NCBI GenBank assembly: GCA_009841015.1
Contig: VXMQ01000089.1
Location: forward strand, 1-59,656
Direction of reading: 5' to 3'
Origin: Candidatus Palauibacter denitrificans
Lineage (GTDB): Bacteria > Gemmatimonadota > Gemmatimonadetes > Palauibacterales > Palauibacteraceae
DNA: 59,656 nt
Shown here piece by piece: positions 18,118 through 27,050 of this stretch; within the stretch, counting starts at the first letter, position 1; each line of letters begins with the position of its first letter. The position numbers and the translations under genes were made by a program. The notes beneath the pieces were generated by a model that was given only the letters and a program-made list of their open reading frames with translations, did no database searches and was not told where the DNA came from.

Positions 18118-20937
18118 TTAGCTGGATGCCTCCTTGATCGTGATCGTGGCGGGCACCTGGTCGGGGGCACCGCTGCCACCTCCAACCATGATCGTTCCAG
18201 AACTGACGCTGGAACCCGATGCATCCACCTCGGCATCAGCCGTTCCCGACGTGTCGCCAGGATCGATGGTGACATCAACAGAGGCAACGGTGATTCCGGT
18301 CGCTGCGGCACCCGTGCCATCCGTGAATGCCACCGTAACGGTTCGCGCACTTCCGTCCGATGGGACCGCGTTGGCCAGCGTCGCCGTGATGGTGACCGTA
18401 GTGGCAGCATCGCCCACCGATATGTCATGGCTGGCCACCATCAGCAGCACGTCGTTGTCCTGCACGGTTACGGGAACGCTGCTGCCGCTTATGCCGTCAA
18501 AACCCCCGCCGGCAGCGCGGTGCGTCAGCGTCACCATGTCGTCCATGGCATCCTCGGGATCGTCGTCGTCCCGGGCGTCCTCGCCGGCGTTCACCGTGAC
18601 GGTCTGTACGGCGTTCCACAACGTTGCTGTCGCGGCACCGGGGTCGCCGCCGCCGTCAGTGAAGGCGTCGAGTGCAGCCTGCGTCCCCGCGAACACGAAC
18701 GTGCTGTCGTTGGTCGTTACGTTTCCGTCTTGACCGCCGACCGTGACCGTCGTCAGACCTGCCGGCTGCGCATCGAGTACGATGGTGTAGGTGCCGGTGG
18801 CCTCTTCGGCGATCATCAGTGCACCGTTGGCCAAGGTGGCGCCCGCAGCTCCAACCTCAGCGGCGAGGGTCATGCCGAGACCCCAGTCGATGGTGAAGAA
18901 ACCAGCCGTGTAACCGGCAGTGTTGGCTCCCTCATCGTCACCGTTGGCGTCAACGGCCACGTCCGACACATTGAGGCGGAAGCAAAGGTTTTCCGAGCTT
19001 CCAGCGGCCTTGCGGATGGTGAAGGACTCCTCGAAATCGATGCTCTTCGTATCGTTCTCGACATCCTTCGCACGGACGCGTGGCGACGTTCCGACCGTCA
19101 GGTTCGTGTCCCCGCTGTCATCGGGGCCGCAGATGGCCTGCGAGCCCCCGTTGGACCACACGCTAAGCAGCGCCTCGTTGATCACGTTTGCGTCCCTGAT
19201 CGAGCCGCTGACCGTCACCGTGACGCGGTCGGACGATCCGGCACTCACCGCACCGGGACCAGAGCCCGCAGTGAACGTGGGCGCCTTCGTGTCGCGAGTG
19301 AAGTTGAAGAATGCCGCAGCCCAGTTCGTCGGGAGAGCCCCGTCGCCGACGAGTACGCGCACGGCATGCGATCCCTCGCCCAAATCGGAGATGTTGGCCG
19401 TGACGTCTCCACCGCTGCGCGTCGCAAGGACCACCTCGGAACGATACCTCCCGCTCCGGTACCGCTGGCCGACGACGAGACCCAGACCGCTGGCATCCTC
19501 GCCCGTCTCGAGTTCCGGATCCTCGGCTTCGAACGTGACCGCGTCCACGCCCAAGACGACTTCCTCGTCCGGATTGAGGCGACTGACCTCCGGCGTCGTG
19601 CGGTCGACACCGAACTCACCGCCCGACTGTACCCTTGCGGTGCTGCCGCCGAGCCAGGTCGAGTTGCCGATCGCGTCCACCAGCGCCTGCAACTCGGCGA
19701 CGTAGCAGTCGAGGCCGCCATCGTCGCTCAGTTCGCCCTTCGAGTCATCCTCGGGCAGCTCGCTGATGTTCCGCACGTCGTCCATTCCGTCACCGGGCAC
19801 GAACGCGGTGCCCCGGGAGGCACCGTCCGTATTGGCCGTGACCGAGCAGTCGCCCACCGCGATGGTCTCGTTGACGCCACCCACGCCCATCTCGACGACG
19901 TTCGATACGACCAGACGCGCCGGTGTCGAACTCGAACCATCCGAGAAATACATCCCGTCAGATATGTTCTGGTTCCTGCGACCCTGGCCGTCACCGTAGT
20001 TGGCGCTGACGACGATCTGGGAAGTCCCATCCTGATTGATGCGCGGGGCCCGGAAGTCGAACTGGAACGGACCGGCCTTGGCCGTCTCGTCTCCTCTGAA
20101 CTCGCCGGTCACGTCGAGCCCCTCGGCGTTCTTGATGAGACCGAGGTTCTCGATCCAGTACTCCGTCTCGCCCGGCACGTTCTCGACCGCACCGTTGCCC
20201 GTCCACGAGGCCGTGCCGATCGACCACGTGAACGGCGCCTCGTCGTCGACCGGGAAGTGCGGGGCACCATTGGCCCTGCGGAAACTCAGGCCTCCGGAAC
20301 CGAAAGCAGGCTGCGGATCCGTCGCCACCGGCGGCCGCGCCGTGTTCGTGTGGATCGTCCCGAGCTGCATCTCACCGACCATCGTGCCCGTGTAGGACAC
20401 CGGGCAGGCGTGGAAGCTGTTCACGTTGCCCTCGACAGGACGCCCGCCGTAGAACGTGAGACCCTTGGTGGTCTCCGACACCACGGACATCTCGCCCGCC
20501 TCGTGGGCGATCATCACGAACCCCGAGTTCTTCAGCGTGATCGGCTGCGTCGCCACCACGCTCCGGGTCTTACCCTCGTCCGTCGTCACGAATGCGCCCA
20601 GGGCGTAGTCGCCGTTGGCGTACCTGGGCATGAGCTGCATACCCATGCACTCGCCTTCAACGGCGTTGGTGTCGAGGAAGCAGTCCACCTCGATCTGCCC
20701 GCCCGACGACGCGAGACCGGTCGCCGGGTCCGCGTCGGCCGAGGAGCCGCGGCACTGGATCGTCTCATCGCCCAGCATGAGCGCGATCCCCGTCACCGTC
20801 TCGTCGTTGGGCTGCACGTCGAGGATGACTGAGATGTCGCCCGACACGTTCGTCGGGTTGATGGACAGCGACCGGTCCTCGACGCTCCGGAGGCCGAAGA
20901 TCGCGACCGTGGCCTCTCTGAGGCCCGACTGGCCCAC
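18118..20937 (-). CDS. Large extracellular/surface protein with Ig-like/Calx-beta-like repeats; appears 5'-truncated
   Basis: Repeated beta-rich segments, e.g. VTVNAGEDARDDDDPEDAMDDMVTLTHRAAGGGFDGISGSSVPVTVQDNDV. Homologous-looking sequence AVVTITAADPVGLQANQGFNVTVGQSGL continues upstream to about 21008 with no signal peptide. Confidence 0.7.
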   Translation of the reverse strand: MGQSGLREATVAIFGLRSVEDRSLSINPTNVSGDISVILDVQPNDETVTGIALMLGDETIQCRGSSADADPATGLASSGGQIEVDCFLDTNAVEGECMGMQLMPRYANGDYALGAFVTTDEGKTRSVVATQPITLKNSGFVMIAHEAGEMSVVSETTKGLTFYGGRPVEGNVNSFHACPVSYTGTMVGEMQLGTIHTNTARPPVATDPQPAFGSGGLSFRRANGAPHFPVDDEAPFTWSIGTASWTGNGAVENVPGETEYWIENLGLIKNAEGLDVTGEFRGDETAKAGPFQFDFRAPRINQDGTSQIVVSANYGDGQGRRNQNISDGMYFSDGSSSTPARLVVSNVVEMGVGGVNETIAVGDCSVTANTDGASRGTAFVPGDGMDDVRNISELPEDDSKGELSDDGGLDCYVAELQALVDAIGNSTWLGGSTARVQSGGEFGVDRTTPEVSRLNPDEEVVLGVDAVTFEAEDPELETGEDASGLGLVVGQRYRSGRYRSEVVLATRSGGDVTANISDLGEGSHAVRVLVGDGALPTNWAAAFFNFTRDTKAPTFTAGSGPGAVSAGSSDRVTVTVSGSIRDANVINEALLSVWSNGGSQAICGPDDSGDTNLTVGTSPRVRAKDVENDTKSIDFEESFTIRKAAGSSENLCFRLNVSDVAVDANGDDEGANTAGYTAGFFTIDWGLGMTLAAEVGAAGATLANGALMIAEEATGTYTIVLDAQPAGLTTVTVGGQDGNVTTNDSTFVFAGTQAALDAFTDGGGDPGAATATLWNAVQTVTVNAGEDARDDDDPEDAMDDMVTLTHRAAGGGFDGISGSSVPVTVQDNDVLLMVASHDISVGDAATTVTITATLANAVPSDGSARTVTVAFTDGTGAAATGITVASVDVTIDPGDTSGTADAEVDASGSSVSSGTIMVGGGSGAPDQVPATITIKEASS

Positions 20938-21090
20938 CGTGACGTTGAACCCTTGGTTGGCCTGGAGACCGACCGGGTCTGCCGCCGTGATAGTGACAAC
21001 GGCTTACAGCTCATAAGTAGCTTGTTTATAAATCTGTTACGGATTGCGAAATCGTTGATGTTACCTCATTCCAACCCTCAATCACGATTC

Positions 21091-21170
21091 CGGTCGTCGG
21101 CCCAGGCAGGCGGCCCCGTCGTTCATGAGGCGGCGGTGGCGCTCGACCGGGTCCGTGCGCCGATATGCGG
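21091..21170 (-). pseudogene. 3'-end remnant of a second tyrosine integrase gene
   Basis: Reverse strand encodes AYRRTDPVERHRRLMNDGAACLGRRP, paralogous to AAYRRTDLFERRRHLMNDWAAYLADDR of the adjacent intact integrase. Confidence 0.85.
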
Positions 21171-21183
21171 GCTTTCGCCCTTG

Positions 21184-22401
21184 TTATGCACGACGTACGC
21201 GGTCGTCGGCCAGGTAGGCGGCCCAGTCGTTCATGAGGTGGCGCCGGCGCTCGAACAGGTCCGTGCGCCGGTAGGCCGCCTCGACCTTGTTTTGCACGAC
21301 ATGCGCCAGGGCCGCCTCGACGACCTCCCGGGGATGATCCGTGTTCTCGGCCGCCCAGTCGCGGAAGCTCGACCGGAAGCCGTGCGGCACGGCCCCGATC
21401 TCGTGTCTATGCAGGAGTCGGCGCAGCGTTTTCTCCGACAGCGGCTTCGCGCCACCCCGGGAGAACACGAACGGACTGTGGCCGTCGAGCTTTCGCGCCC
21501 GGGCGAGGATCTCCAGGGCGCGGGGACACAGCGGCACGCGATGCTCCCGCTTCGCCTTCATGCGCGCCGCGGGCACCGTCCACACCCTGGCGTCGTCATC
21601 GATCTCCTCCCACTCGGCCCACCGCACCTCGCCCCAGCGCGCCACCGTCAGGACCAGGAACTCGAACGCGAGCGGTCCGGCGGCGGACCGGCTCGATCCT
21701 CGCACCGCCCGGATCGCCGATGCGACCTCCCGATGCGGCAGGGCCCGCATGTGCCGAATCACGCGGTGTTGCGAGCCGAGCACAGGCCGGAGCCGGTCGC
21801 AGGGGTTGCCGGTGCGGAACTCCATCGCGACCGCCCAATCCAGCACCGAGCGGATGCGCTGCAGCACGACCCGGGCGGTGGCCGCCTTGGTGTACCAGAT
21901 CGGGGAGAGGATCTCGAGCAGGTCCGCGCTCGTCACCTCCGACACCGCCACCTTGCCGATGCGCGGGAAGGCGTACCGGTGGAGGCTCGCCATCCAGTCG
22001 CTTGCGTGCTTCTCGCTGCGCCAGCCGGCCTGCTTCTGCTCCAGGACCCGCGCGGCGGCTTCGGCAAAGCTCGGCACGTCCTGGGCGCGCCGCCTCTCCG
22101 CCATCGGGTCGCCGCCCTCGCGGGCCAGCTTGCGGTTCGCCCGCGCCGTCACCCGGGCCTCGGCCAGCGAGACCAGCGCGACGCTGCCGAGTCCGAGGTC
22201 GCGGCGGCGCCCGCGGATGACGAGACGCTGGACCCAGCTCCGGGCTCCGCTCCGCTGGACGAACAGGTACAGCGTGTTGCCGTCGCAGTACCGGCCCGGC
22301 GGCGCCGCGCGCACGAACGCGGCCGAGAGCGCCTTGTCCGGATGACGACCCTTCGGCTTCCCTCCCGGTGCCGGACCGGCGGAGGAGGCCGGGCTATTCA
22401 T
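21184..22401 (-). CDS. Tyrosine-type site-specific integrase (P4-like, N-terminal arm-binding region)
   Basis: RYCDGNTLYLFVQRSGARSWVQRLVIRGRRRDLGLGSVALVSLAEAR; catalytic-region LTVARWGEVRWAEWEEID, PHGFRSSFRDWAAENTDHPREVVEAALAHVV..AAYRRTD. Confidence 0.93.
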   Translation of the reverse strand: MNSPASSAGPAPGGKPKGRHPDKALSAAFVRAAPPGRYCDGNTLYLFVQRSGARSWVQRLVIRGRRRDLGLGSVALVSLAEARVTARANRKLAREGGDPMAERRRAQDVPSFAEAAARVLEQKQAGWRSEKHASDWMASLHRYAFPRIGKVAVSEVTSADLLEILSPIWYTKAATARVVLQRIRSVLDWAVAMEFRTGNPCDRLRPVLGSQHRVIRHMRALPHREVASAIRAVRGSSRSAAGPLAFEFLVLTVARWGEVRWAEWEEIDDDARVWTVPAARMKAKREHRVPLCPRALEILARARKLDGHSPFVFSRGGAKPLSEKTLRRLLHRHEIGAVPHGFRSSFRDWAAENTDHPREVVEAALAHVVQNKVEAAYRRTDLFERRRHLMNDWAAYLADDRVRRA

Positions 22402-22598
22402 CGCACCATACCGGGTATTTCATCACACCATAATAGAACGGCCTGCGGGTTCCGTGGCGCGAGCCCCGGCGTTATCATGGCCCGCCGCCGGCGGTTCGCG
22501 CGGCCGCCCGCGAGGAAACTCCGGTTCGGGCCGCCTCGTAGAATCGTTTCACCGATGGCGGCCGGTCCCGGATGACACCGGTTGCGGCAAGGACGGCG

Positions 22599-22892
22599 AT
22601 GAGCGTCTTCGTCTTCATCATCATTATCGTGGCGCTCGTCACGTTCGGGGAAGTGGCCCAGAAATGGTTCGCGGCCCGCCCGTCGCCCACGCCGGTGGAA
22701 CCGGGCCGGGACGACGAGATCGAGCGCCTGCGCGAGCATGTCGCGCTGCTGGCGAACCAGGTGGATCAGTTGACGGAGGAGCAGCGCTTCATGACCCGCC
22801 TCCTCGAGGGGGGCGGGCCGGCGAGCGGGGCGCCATCGCACGAGTCTCGCCCCGACGGGCGACCCGATTCACGAATGCGGGGACCGAACTGA
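22599..22892 (+). CDS. Small TM + coiled-coil protein, PspB-like architecture
   Basis: MSVFVFIIIIVALVTFGEVAQKWFA...DDEIERLREHVALLANQVDQLTEEQRFMTRLLEGG; directly upstream of YbjN and PspA genes. Confidence 0.6.
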   Translation: MSVFVFIIIIVALVTFGEVAQKWFAARPSPTPVEPGRDDEIERLREHVALLANQVDQLTEEQRFMTRLLEGGGPASGAPSHESRPDGRPDSRMRGPN

Positions 22893-23296
22893 TGCTGAAC
22901 AGAGAAGACATAGAGAGCTTCCTCATCCGCACGGAAGCGGACTATCAGGAACTCGACGAGGGACTGTGGATCGTCCACCCTGACGGCGCGAGCGCGGAGC
23001 GGCAGCCGAGGATCCTGGTGAACTACCAGCCGCCCGTGCTCGTCTGCCGCGCGGACATCCGCGACCTCCCGATCGACGATGAGGACCAGCTCGCGCTCTA
23101 CCGGAGGCTCCTGGAGCTGAACGCGGTCGACCTCATCCACGGGGCCTACGGCCTCGAGGACGGAGAGGTCATCCTGAGCGACACGCTGGAGCTGGAGAAC
23201 CTGGACTTCTCCGAGTTCCGCGCGACGCTCGAGAGCCTCACCCTCGCGCTGACGTCCCACTGGGACAGCCTCACCGTCGACATTCCGAACGACTGA
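22892..23296 (+). CDS. YbjN-domain-like protein
   Basis: MLNREDIESFLIRTEADYQELDEGLWIVHPDG...RILVNYQPPVLVCRADIRDLP..LYRRLLELNAVDLIHGAYGLEDGEVILSDTLELENLDFSEF; overlaps the preceding stop. Confidence 0.7.
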   Translation: MLNREDIESFLIRTEADYQELDEGLWIVHPDGASAERQPRILVNYQPPVLVCRADIRDLPIDDEDQLALYRRLLELNAVDLIHGAYGLEDGEVILSDTLELENLDFSEFRATLESLTLALTSHWDSLTVDIPND

Positions 23297-23325
23297 AGAG
23301 CAAGCACAGGAAACGAGCATACACC

Positions 23326-24186
23326 ATGGGTGTCCTGGACCGTCTTTCACGGCTGATTCGATCGAACCTCAACGACCTCATCGCTCGGGCCGAGAACCCC
23401 GAGAAGATGCTCACCACGATCATCGAGGACATGCGCCGCCAGCTCGCCCAGGCGAAGCAGGAGGTGGCGGTCGCGATCGCCGACGAACGCAAGCTGCGGG
23501 CGCAGTTCGAGGAGTCGCGCTCCACGGCGCAGGAGTGGGAGCGGCGGGCGCGGCTGGCGATCCGCGAGGGCCGCGATGACCTCGCGCGCCAGGCGCTCGT
23601 GCGCGGGCAGGAGCACGCCGAGCACGCGCGCGAGCTGGAGGCGCAGTGGCAGAACCACCGCGCCGAAACGGAGAAGCTCAAGGACTCGCTGCGCCAGCTG
23701 AACGCGAAGATCGAGGAGGCGAAGCGCAAGAAGAACCTCCTCATCGCGAAGCAGAAGCGCGCGGAGGCCCAGAAGCGCATCCACGACACGATGCAGGGGC
23801 TCCACGACAAGAGCGCCTTCCGCGCCTTCGACCAGATGACCGAGAAAATCGAGCAGGCGGAGCGCCAGGCGCTCGCGAGCGCGGAGGTCACCGAGGAACT
23901 CACCGGCGACACGCTCCTCAGCGAGTTCAAGGCGCTGGAGGCGGGGGGCGACGCGGCCGTGGAGGACCGGCTGCTGGAGATGAAGGCCTCCATGGGCCTC
24001 CTCCCCTCGGCGGAGCCAGAGGAGGTGAAAGCGCTCGGTGCCGGCGAGGACGCGGAGGGCGCGGCGGATTCCGGGTCGGAGGCGGGTGACGCCGGCGACG
24101 CCGCCGACGCGGAAGAGATTCCCGAGGCGGAACTCCTCGAACTGCTGGGCGAGTCCGGCGAGACGGAGCGGGCCGGGAGCGAATGA
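23326..24186 (+). CDS. PspA/IM30 family protein
   Basis: MGVLDRLSRLIRSNLNDLIARAENPEKMLTTIIEDMRRQLAQAKQEVAVAIADERKL, long coiled coil. Confidence 0.93.
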   Translation: MGVLDRLSRLIRSNLNDLIARAENPEKMLTTIIEDMRRQLAQAKQEVAVAIADERKLRAQFEESRSTAQEWERRARLAIREGRDDLARQALVRGQEHAEHARELEAQWQNHRAETEKLKDSLRQLNAKIEEAKRKKNLLIAKQKRAEAQKRIHDTMQGLHDKSAFRAFDQMTEKIEQAERQALASAEVTEELTGDTLLSEFKALEAGGDAAVEDRLLEMKASMGLLPSAEPEEVKALGAGEDAEGAADSGSEAGDAGDAADAEEIPEAELLELLGESGETERAGSE

Positions 24187-25313
24187 GCCCGGGCCCGGGG
24201 CGGAAGCGGCTCTCCTCCTCCCGGCTCGCGATCCTCGCGGAGGGGGCCTTCGGGGTCGAGACGGCGAAGACCGCCTCGTCCGCCGTGCGCTACCAGCCGG
24301 AGCGGGTGGGCGCCGTCATCGATTCCCGCTTCGCCGGCAGCACCGTGGGGGAGACGCTGGGCTTCGGCGGCGACATCCCCATCGTCGCGACCTTCGCCGA
24401 GGCGCTCGCGACCGAACCCCGCCCCGAAGCCCTGCTCGTGGGGATCGCGCCCCAGGGCGGGCAGCTCCCCGAGGCGTGGCGGGCCGTGCTCGTGGCCGCG
24501 CTCGAGGCGGGGCTCGACATCATCAGCGGCCTTCACTTCTTCCTCTGCGACGATCCCGAGCTTGAGGCGCTGGCGGACCGGCACGGCTGCACGCTGTTCG
24601 ACCTCCGCAAACCGCCCCCGGACCTCCCGGTGGGCGCCGGCCGGGCCATGGGGACGGACGCGTTCCGGGTGCTCACGGTCGGCACGGACTGCAACACCGG
24701 AAAGATGACGGTCTCGCTCGAACTGCAGCGCGCCCTCGAGGCCCGGGGCGTGCGCGCCGGCTTCGCCGCCACGGGCCAGACGGGGATCCTCATCGCCGGC
24801 ACGGGCATTGCCGTGGACGCGGTGGTGTCGGACTTCATCTCCGGCGCCGCCGAACGCCTCACGCTGGAGGCGGCGCGGGGCGAGGACGGCGCGGGCGTCG
24901 ACATCGTGCTCGTCGAGGGCCAGGGGTCGCTCATGCACCCCGGCTACTCCGGCGTCACGCACGGCCTCCTGCACGGCACGCTGCCGCAGGCGATGATCCT
25001 CACCTGGATGCCGAGCCGCCCCCGCATCTACGGCGGCAACCACAGTTGGGTCGTGCTCCCGGAACTGGACGAAGTGATCCGCCGCTACGAGGACGCGCTC
25101 GCCTGGGCCTGCCCCGAAGTCCCCGGCCGCGTGATCGGCGTCTCGCTGGCGACCTACGACATCTCCGAGGACGACGCCCGCGCCGCCGTCCGCCACGCCC
25201 GCGACGTCACCGGCCTCCCCGCCACCGACCCCATCCGCTTCGGCCCTGATCCCCTCGTAGAAGCCATCCTGACCGCCCACAACACCCACCGGGAGGCTGC
25301 AGCCCCCGCCTGA
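24183..25313 (+). CDS. DUF1611-family protein (P-loop NTPase-like, DgcN-related)
   Basis: LAILAEGAFGVETAKTASSAVRYQPERVGAVIDSRFAG..., VLTVGTDCNTGKMTVSLEL, VEGQGSLMHPGYSGVTHGLLHG. Confidence 0.85.
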   Translation: MSPGPGRKRLSSSRLAILAEGAFGVETAKTASSAVRYQPERVGAVIDSRFAGSTVGETLGFGGDIPIVATFAEALATEPRPEALLVGIAPQGGQLPEAWRAVLVAALEAGLDIISGLHFFLCDDPELEALADRHGCTLFDLRKPPPDLPVGAGRAMGTDAFRVLTVGTDCNTGKMTVSLELQRALEARGVRAGFAATGQTGILIAGTGIAVDAVVSDFISGAAERLTLEAARGEDGAGVDIVLVEGQGSLMHPGYSGVTHGLLHGTLPQAMILTWMPSRPRIYGGNHSWVVLPELDEVIRRYEDALAWACPEVPGRVIGVSLATYDISEDDARAAVRHARDVTGLPATDPIRFGPDPLVEAILTAHNTHREAAAPA

Positions 25314-25464
25314 CGGCCCCGTGTCCGGCCTCTACGCTGAGGTCGTCGTCCGCGTCCGTTGATCGTCCGTTGAGAGCCCCTGCGATCCTGTGGTTGGCGA
25401 TGCTGCCGGAAGTTTCCGCGCGGCAGGCCAACGGGTTACGTTCACATCATCCCAGGGATCCTCA

Positions 25465-25956
25465 ATGTCCGAATCGAACACAGACGCAGCAGAACCCCGG
25501 ACGGTGGTCGGCGAGCCCGGCGCCGCTGCGGGCCGCCGTTCGCACGCGGAAGGACACCGCGTAGTGGACGGGATCATGATCACGCGCTGGAATCTGAGCC
25601 TTTCGCTCACCCTCGCACTCGCGGTCGTGGCGGGCGGCTTCTCTATCCTGTGGGAGCGGACGACCGCCCTTCACGCGACGCAACTCGAACTCGTCACGCG
25701 GGTGACTCGGGTTGAGGTCCAGGTTGAAGGTCTGCGCGAGGACGTCACGGCTCTCCGCGAGGAACTGCACGAGAGCGTGGCGGCTCTCCGCGAGGAGATG
25801 GCAGCTCTCCGCGCGGAATTTCGTGAGGAGATGGCGGCTCTACGCGCGGAGCTTCGTGAGGAGATGGCGGCTCTACGCGAGGAGCTTGGGGGGGATATTC
25901 GGGAACGGGGCGATCTGACCCGCGCGCACGAGACGCTGGAGGTCGGCGCGCAATGA
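25465..25956 (+). CDS. Small TM + coiled-coil protein with 11-residue repeats
   Basis: NLSLSLTLALAVVAGGFSILWERTTALH TM helix, then VEGLREDVTALREELHESVAALREEMAALRAEFREEMAALRAELREEMAALREELGG; 33-bp direct repeats. Confidence 0.7.
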   Translation: MSESNTDAAEPRTVVGEPGAAAGRRSHAEGHRVVDGIMITRWNLSLSLTLALAVVAGGFSILWERTTALHATQLELVTRVTRVEVQVEGLREDVTALREELHESVAALREEMAALRAEFREEMAALRAELREEMAALREELGGDIRERGDLTRAHETLEVGAQ

Positions 25957-27029
25957 CCGACCGGGCCCCGTCGGGGCCGCGCAAGCGCGTGTTCAGCGGG
26001 ATCCAGCCGACGGGGCACGCGCATCTCGGGAACTATCTCGGGGTGTTCCGGCGCTGGGCGGCGATGGTCGACGAGTACGAGTGCTACTACTGCATCGTCG
26101 ACCTGCACGCGATCACGCGCGAGTACGAGCGCGAGGATCTGCTGCGGCGCGTGTTCGATCTCACGGTGTCGCTCGTGGCCTCGGGGATCGACCCGGAACG
26201 CTGCACGCTCTTCGCGCAGTCGCACGTGCCCTACCACAGCGAACTCCAGTGGCTGTTCAACACGGTCACGCCGGTGGGCGACCTGGGGCGGATGACGCAG
26301 TTCAAGGAGAAGTCGCAGGGCCGGGAGTCGGTGAACGCGGGCCTTCTCAACTATCCGGTGCTGCAGGCGGCCGACATCCTCCTCTACCGGGCGCACTTCG
26401 TGCCGGTGGGCGAGGACCAGCGCCAGCACCTCGAGCTGTCGCGGGAGGTGGCGCGGCGCTGGAACGCGCGCTTCGGCGACGTCTTCCCGGAGCCGGAGAC
26501 GCTGGTCGGGACGGGGGCTCGCGTCCGCGGGCTCGACGGCGTGGCGAAGATGTCGAAGTCGAAGGACAACACGGTGCGCATGGTGGCCGAGCCGGACGAA
26601 CTGTGGGCGCGGCTGCGCACCGCGGTCACGGACCCGGCGCGGGTGCGGAAGGACGATCCAGGGAATCCACACGTGTGCAACGTCTTCGCCCTGCACGAGT
26701 TCTTCACCGATCCGGCGGAGCGGGAGGAGATCGAGATCCTCTGCCAGACGGCGGGGATCGGCTGCGTCGCCTGCAAGCGGCAGCTCACGGACAACGTGGC
26801 CGAGGACCTGGCCCCGGTGCGCGAACGCGCGGCGGAACTGCGTGCGCACCCGGAGCGGGTGATCGAGATCCTGGCGGCGGGGGCGGAGCGCGCCCGCGCC
26901 GAGGCCGCCCGCACGATGGAAGTGGTGCGTGAGCGCATGGGCGTCGGCCCCCGCACGCTGGACGCCGACCTGCCCGGCGTGGCCGGAGCCGCCACCGCAG
27001 CGGCCGCCACCCACGGCGACGGCGGCTGA
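25953..27029 (+). CDS. trpS: Tryptophanyl-tRNA synthetase
   Basis: RVFSGIQPTGHAHLGNYLGVFRRW, CYYCIVDLHAIT, KMSKSKDNTVRM. Confidence 0.97.
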   Translation: MTDRAPSGPRKRVFSGIQPTGHAHLGNYLGVFRRWAAMVDEYECYYCIVDLHAITREYEREDLLRRVFDLTVSLVASGIDPERCTLFAQSHVPYHSELQWLFNTVTPVGDLGRMTQFKEKSQGRESVNAGLLNYPVLQAADILLYRAHFVPVGEDQRQHLELSREVARRWNARFGDVFPEPETLVGTGARVRGLDGVAKMSKSKDNTVRMVAEPDELWARLRTAVTDPARVRKDDPGNPHVCNVFALHEFFTDPAEREEIEILCQTAGIGCVACKRQLTDNVAEDLAPVRERAAELRAHPERVIEILAAGAERARAEAARTMEVVRERMGVGPRTLDADLPGVAGAATAAAATHGDGG

Positions 27030-27050
27030 GCCCCCAGGCCGGGAATCACC

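Noticed and set aside
21184-22570. Prophage or large integrative element driven by the integrase
   Set aside because: No phage structural, replication or conjugation genes on either side; flanks quickly become psp-like and housekeeping genes, so only an integrase and scars can be supported.
25745-25892. CRISPR-like array from regular 33-bp repeats
   Set aside because: Repeats are contiguous, in frame, and encode a coiled coil; there are no spacers.
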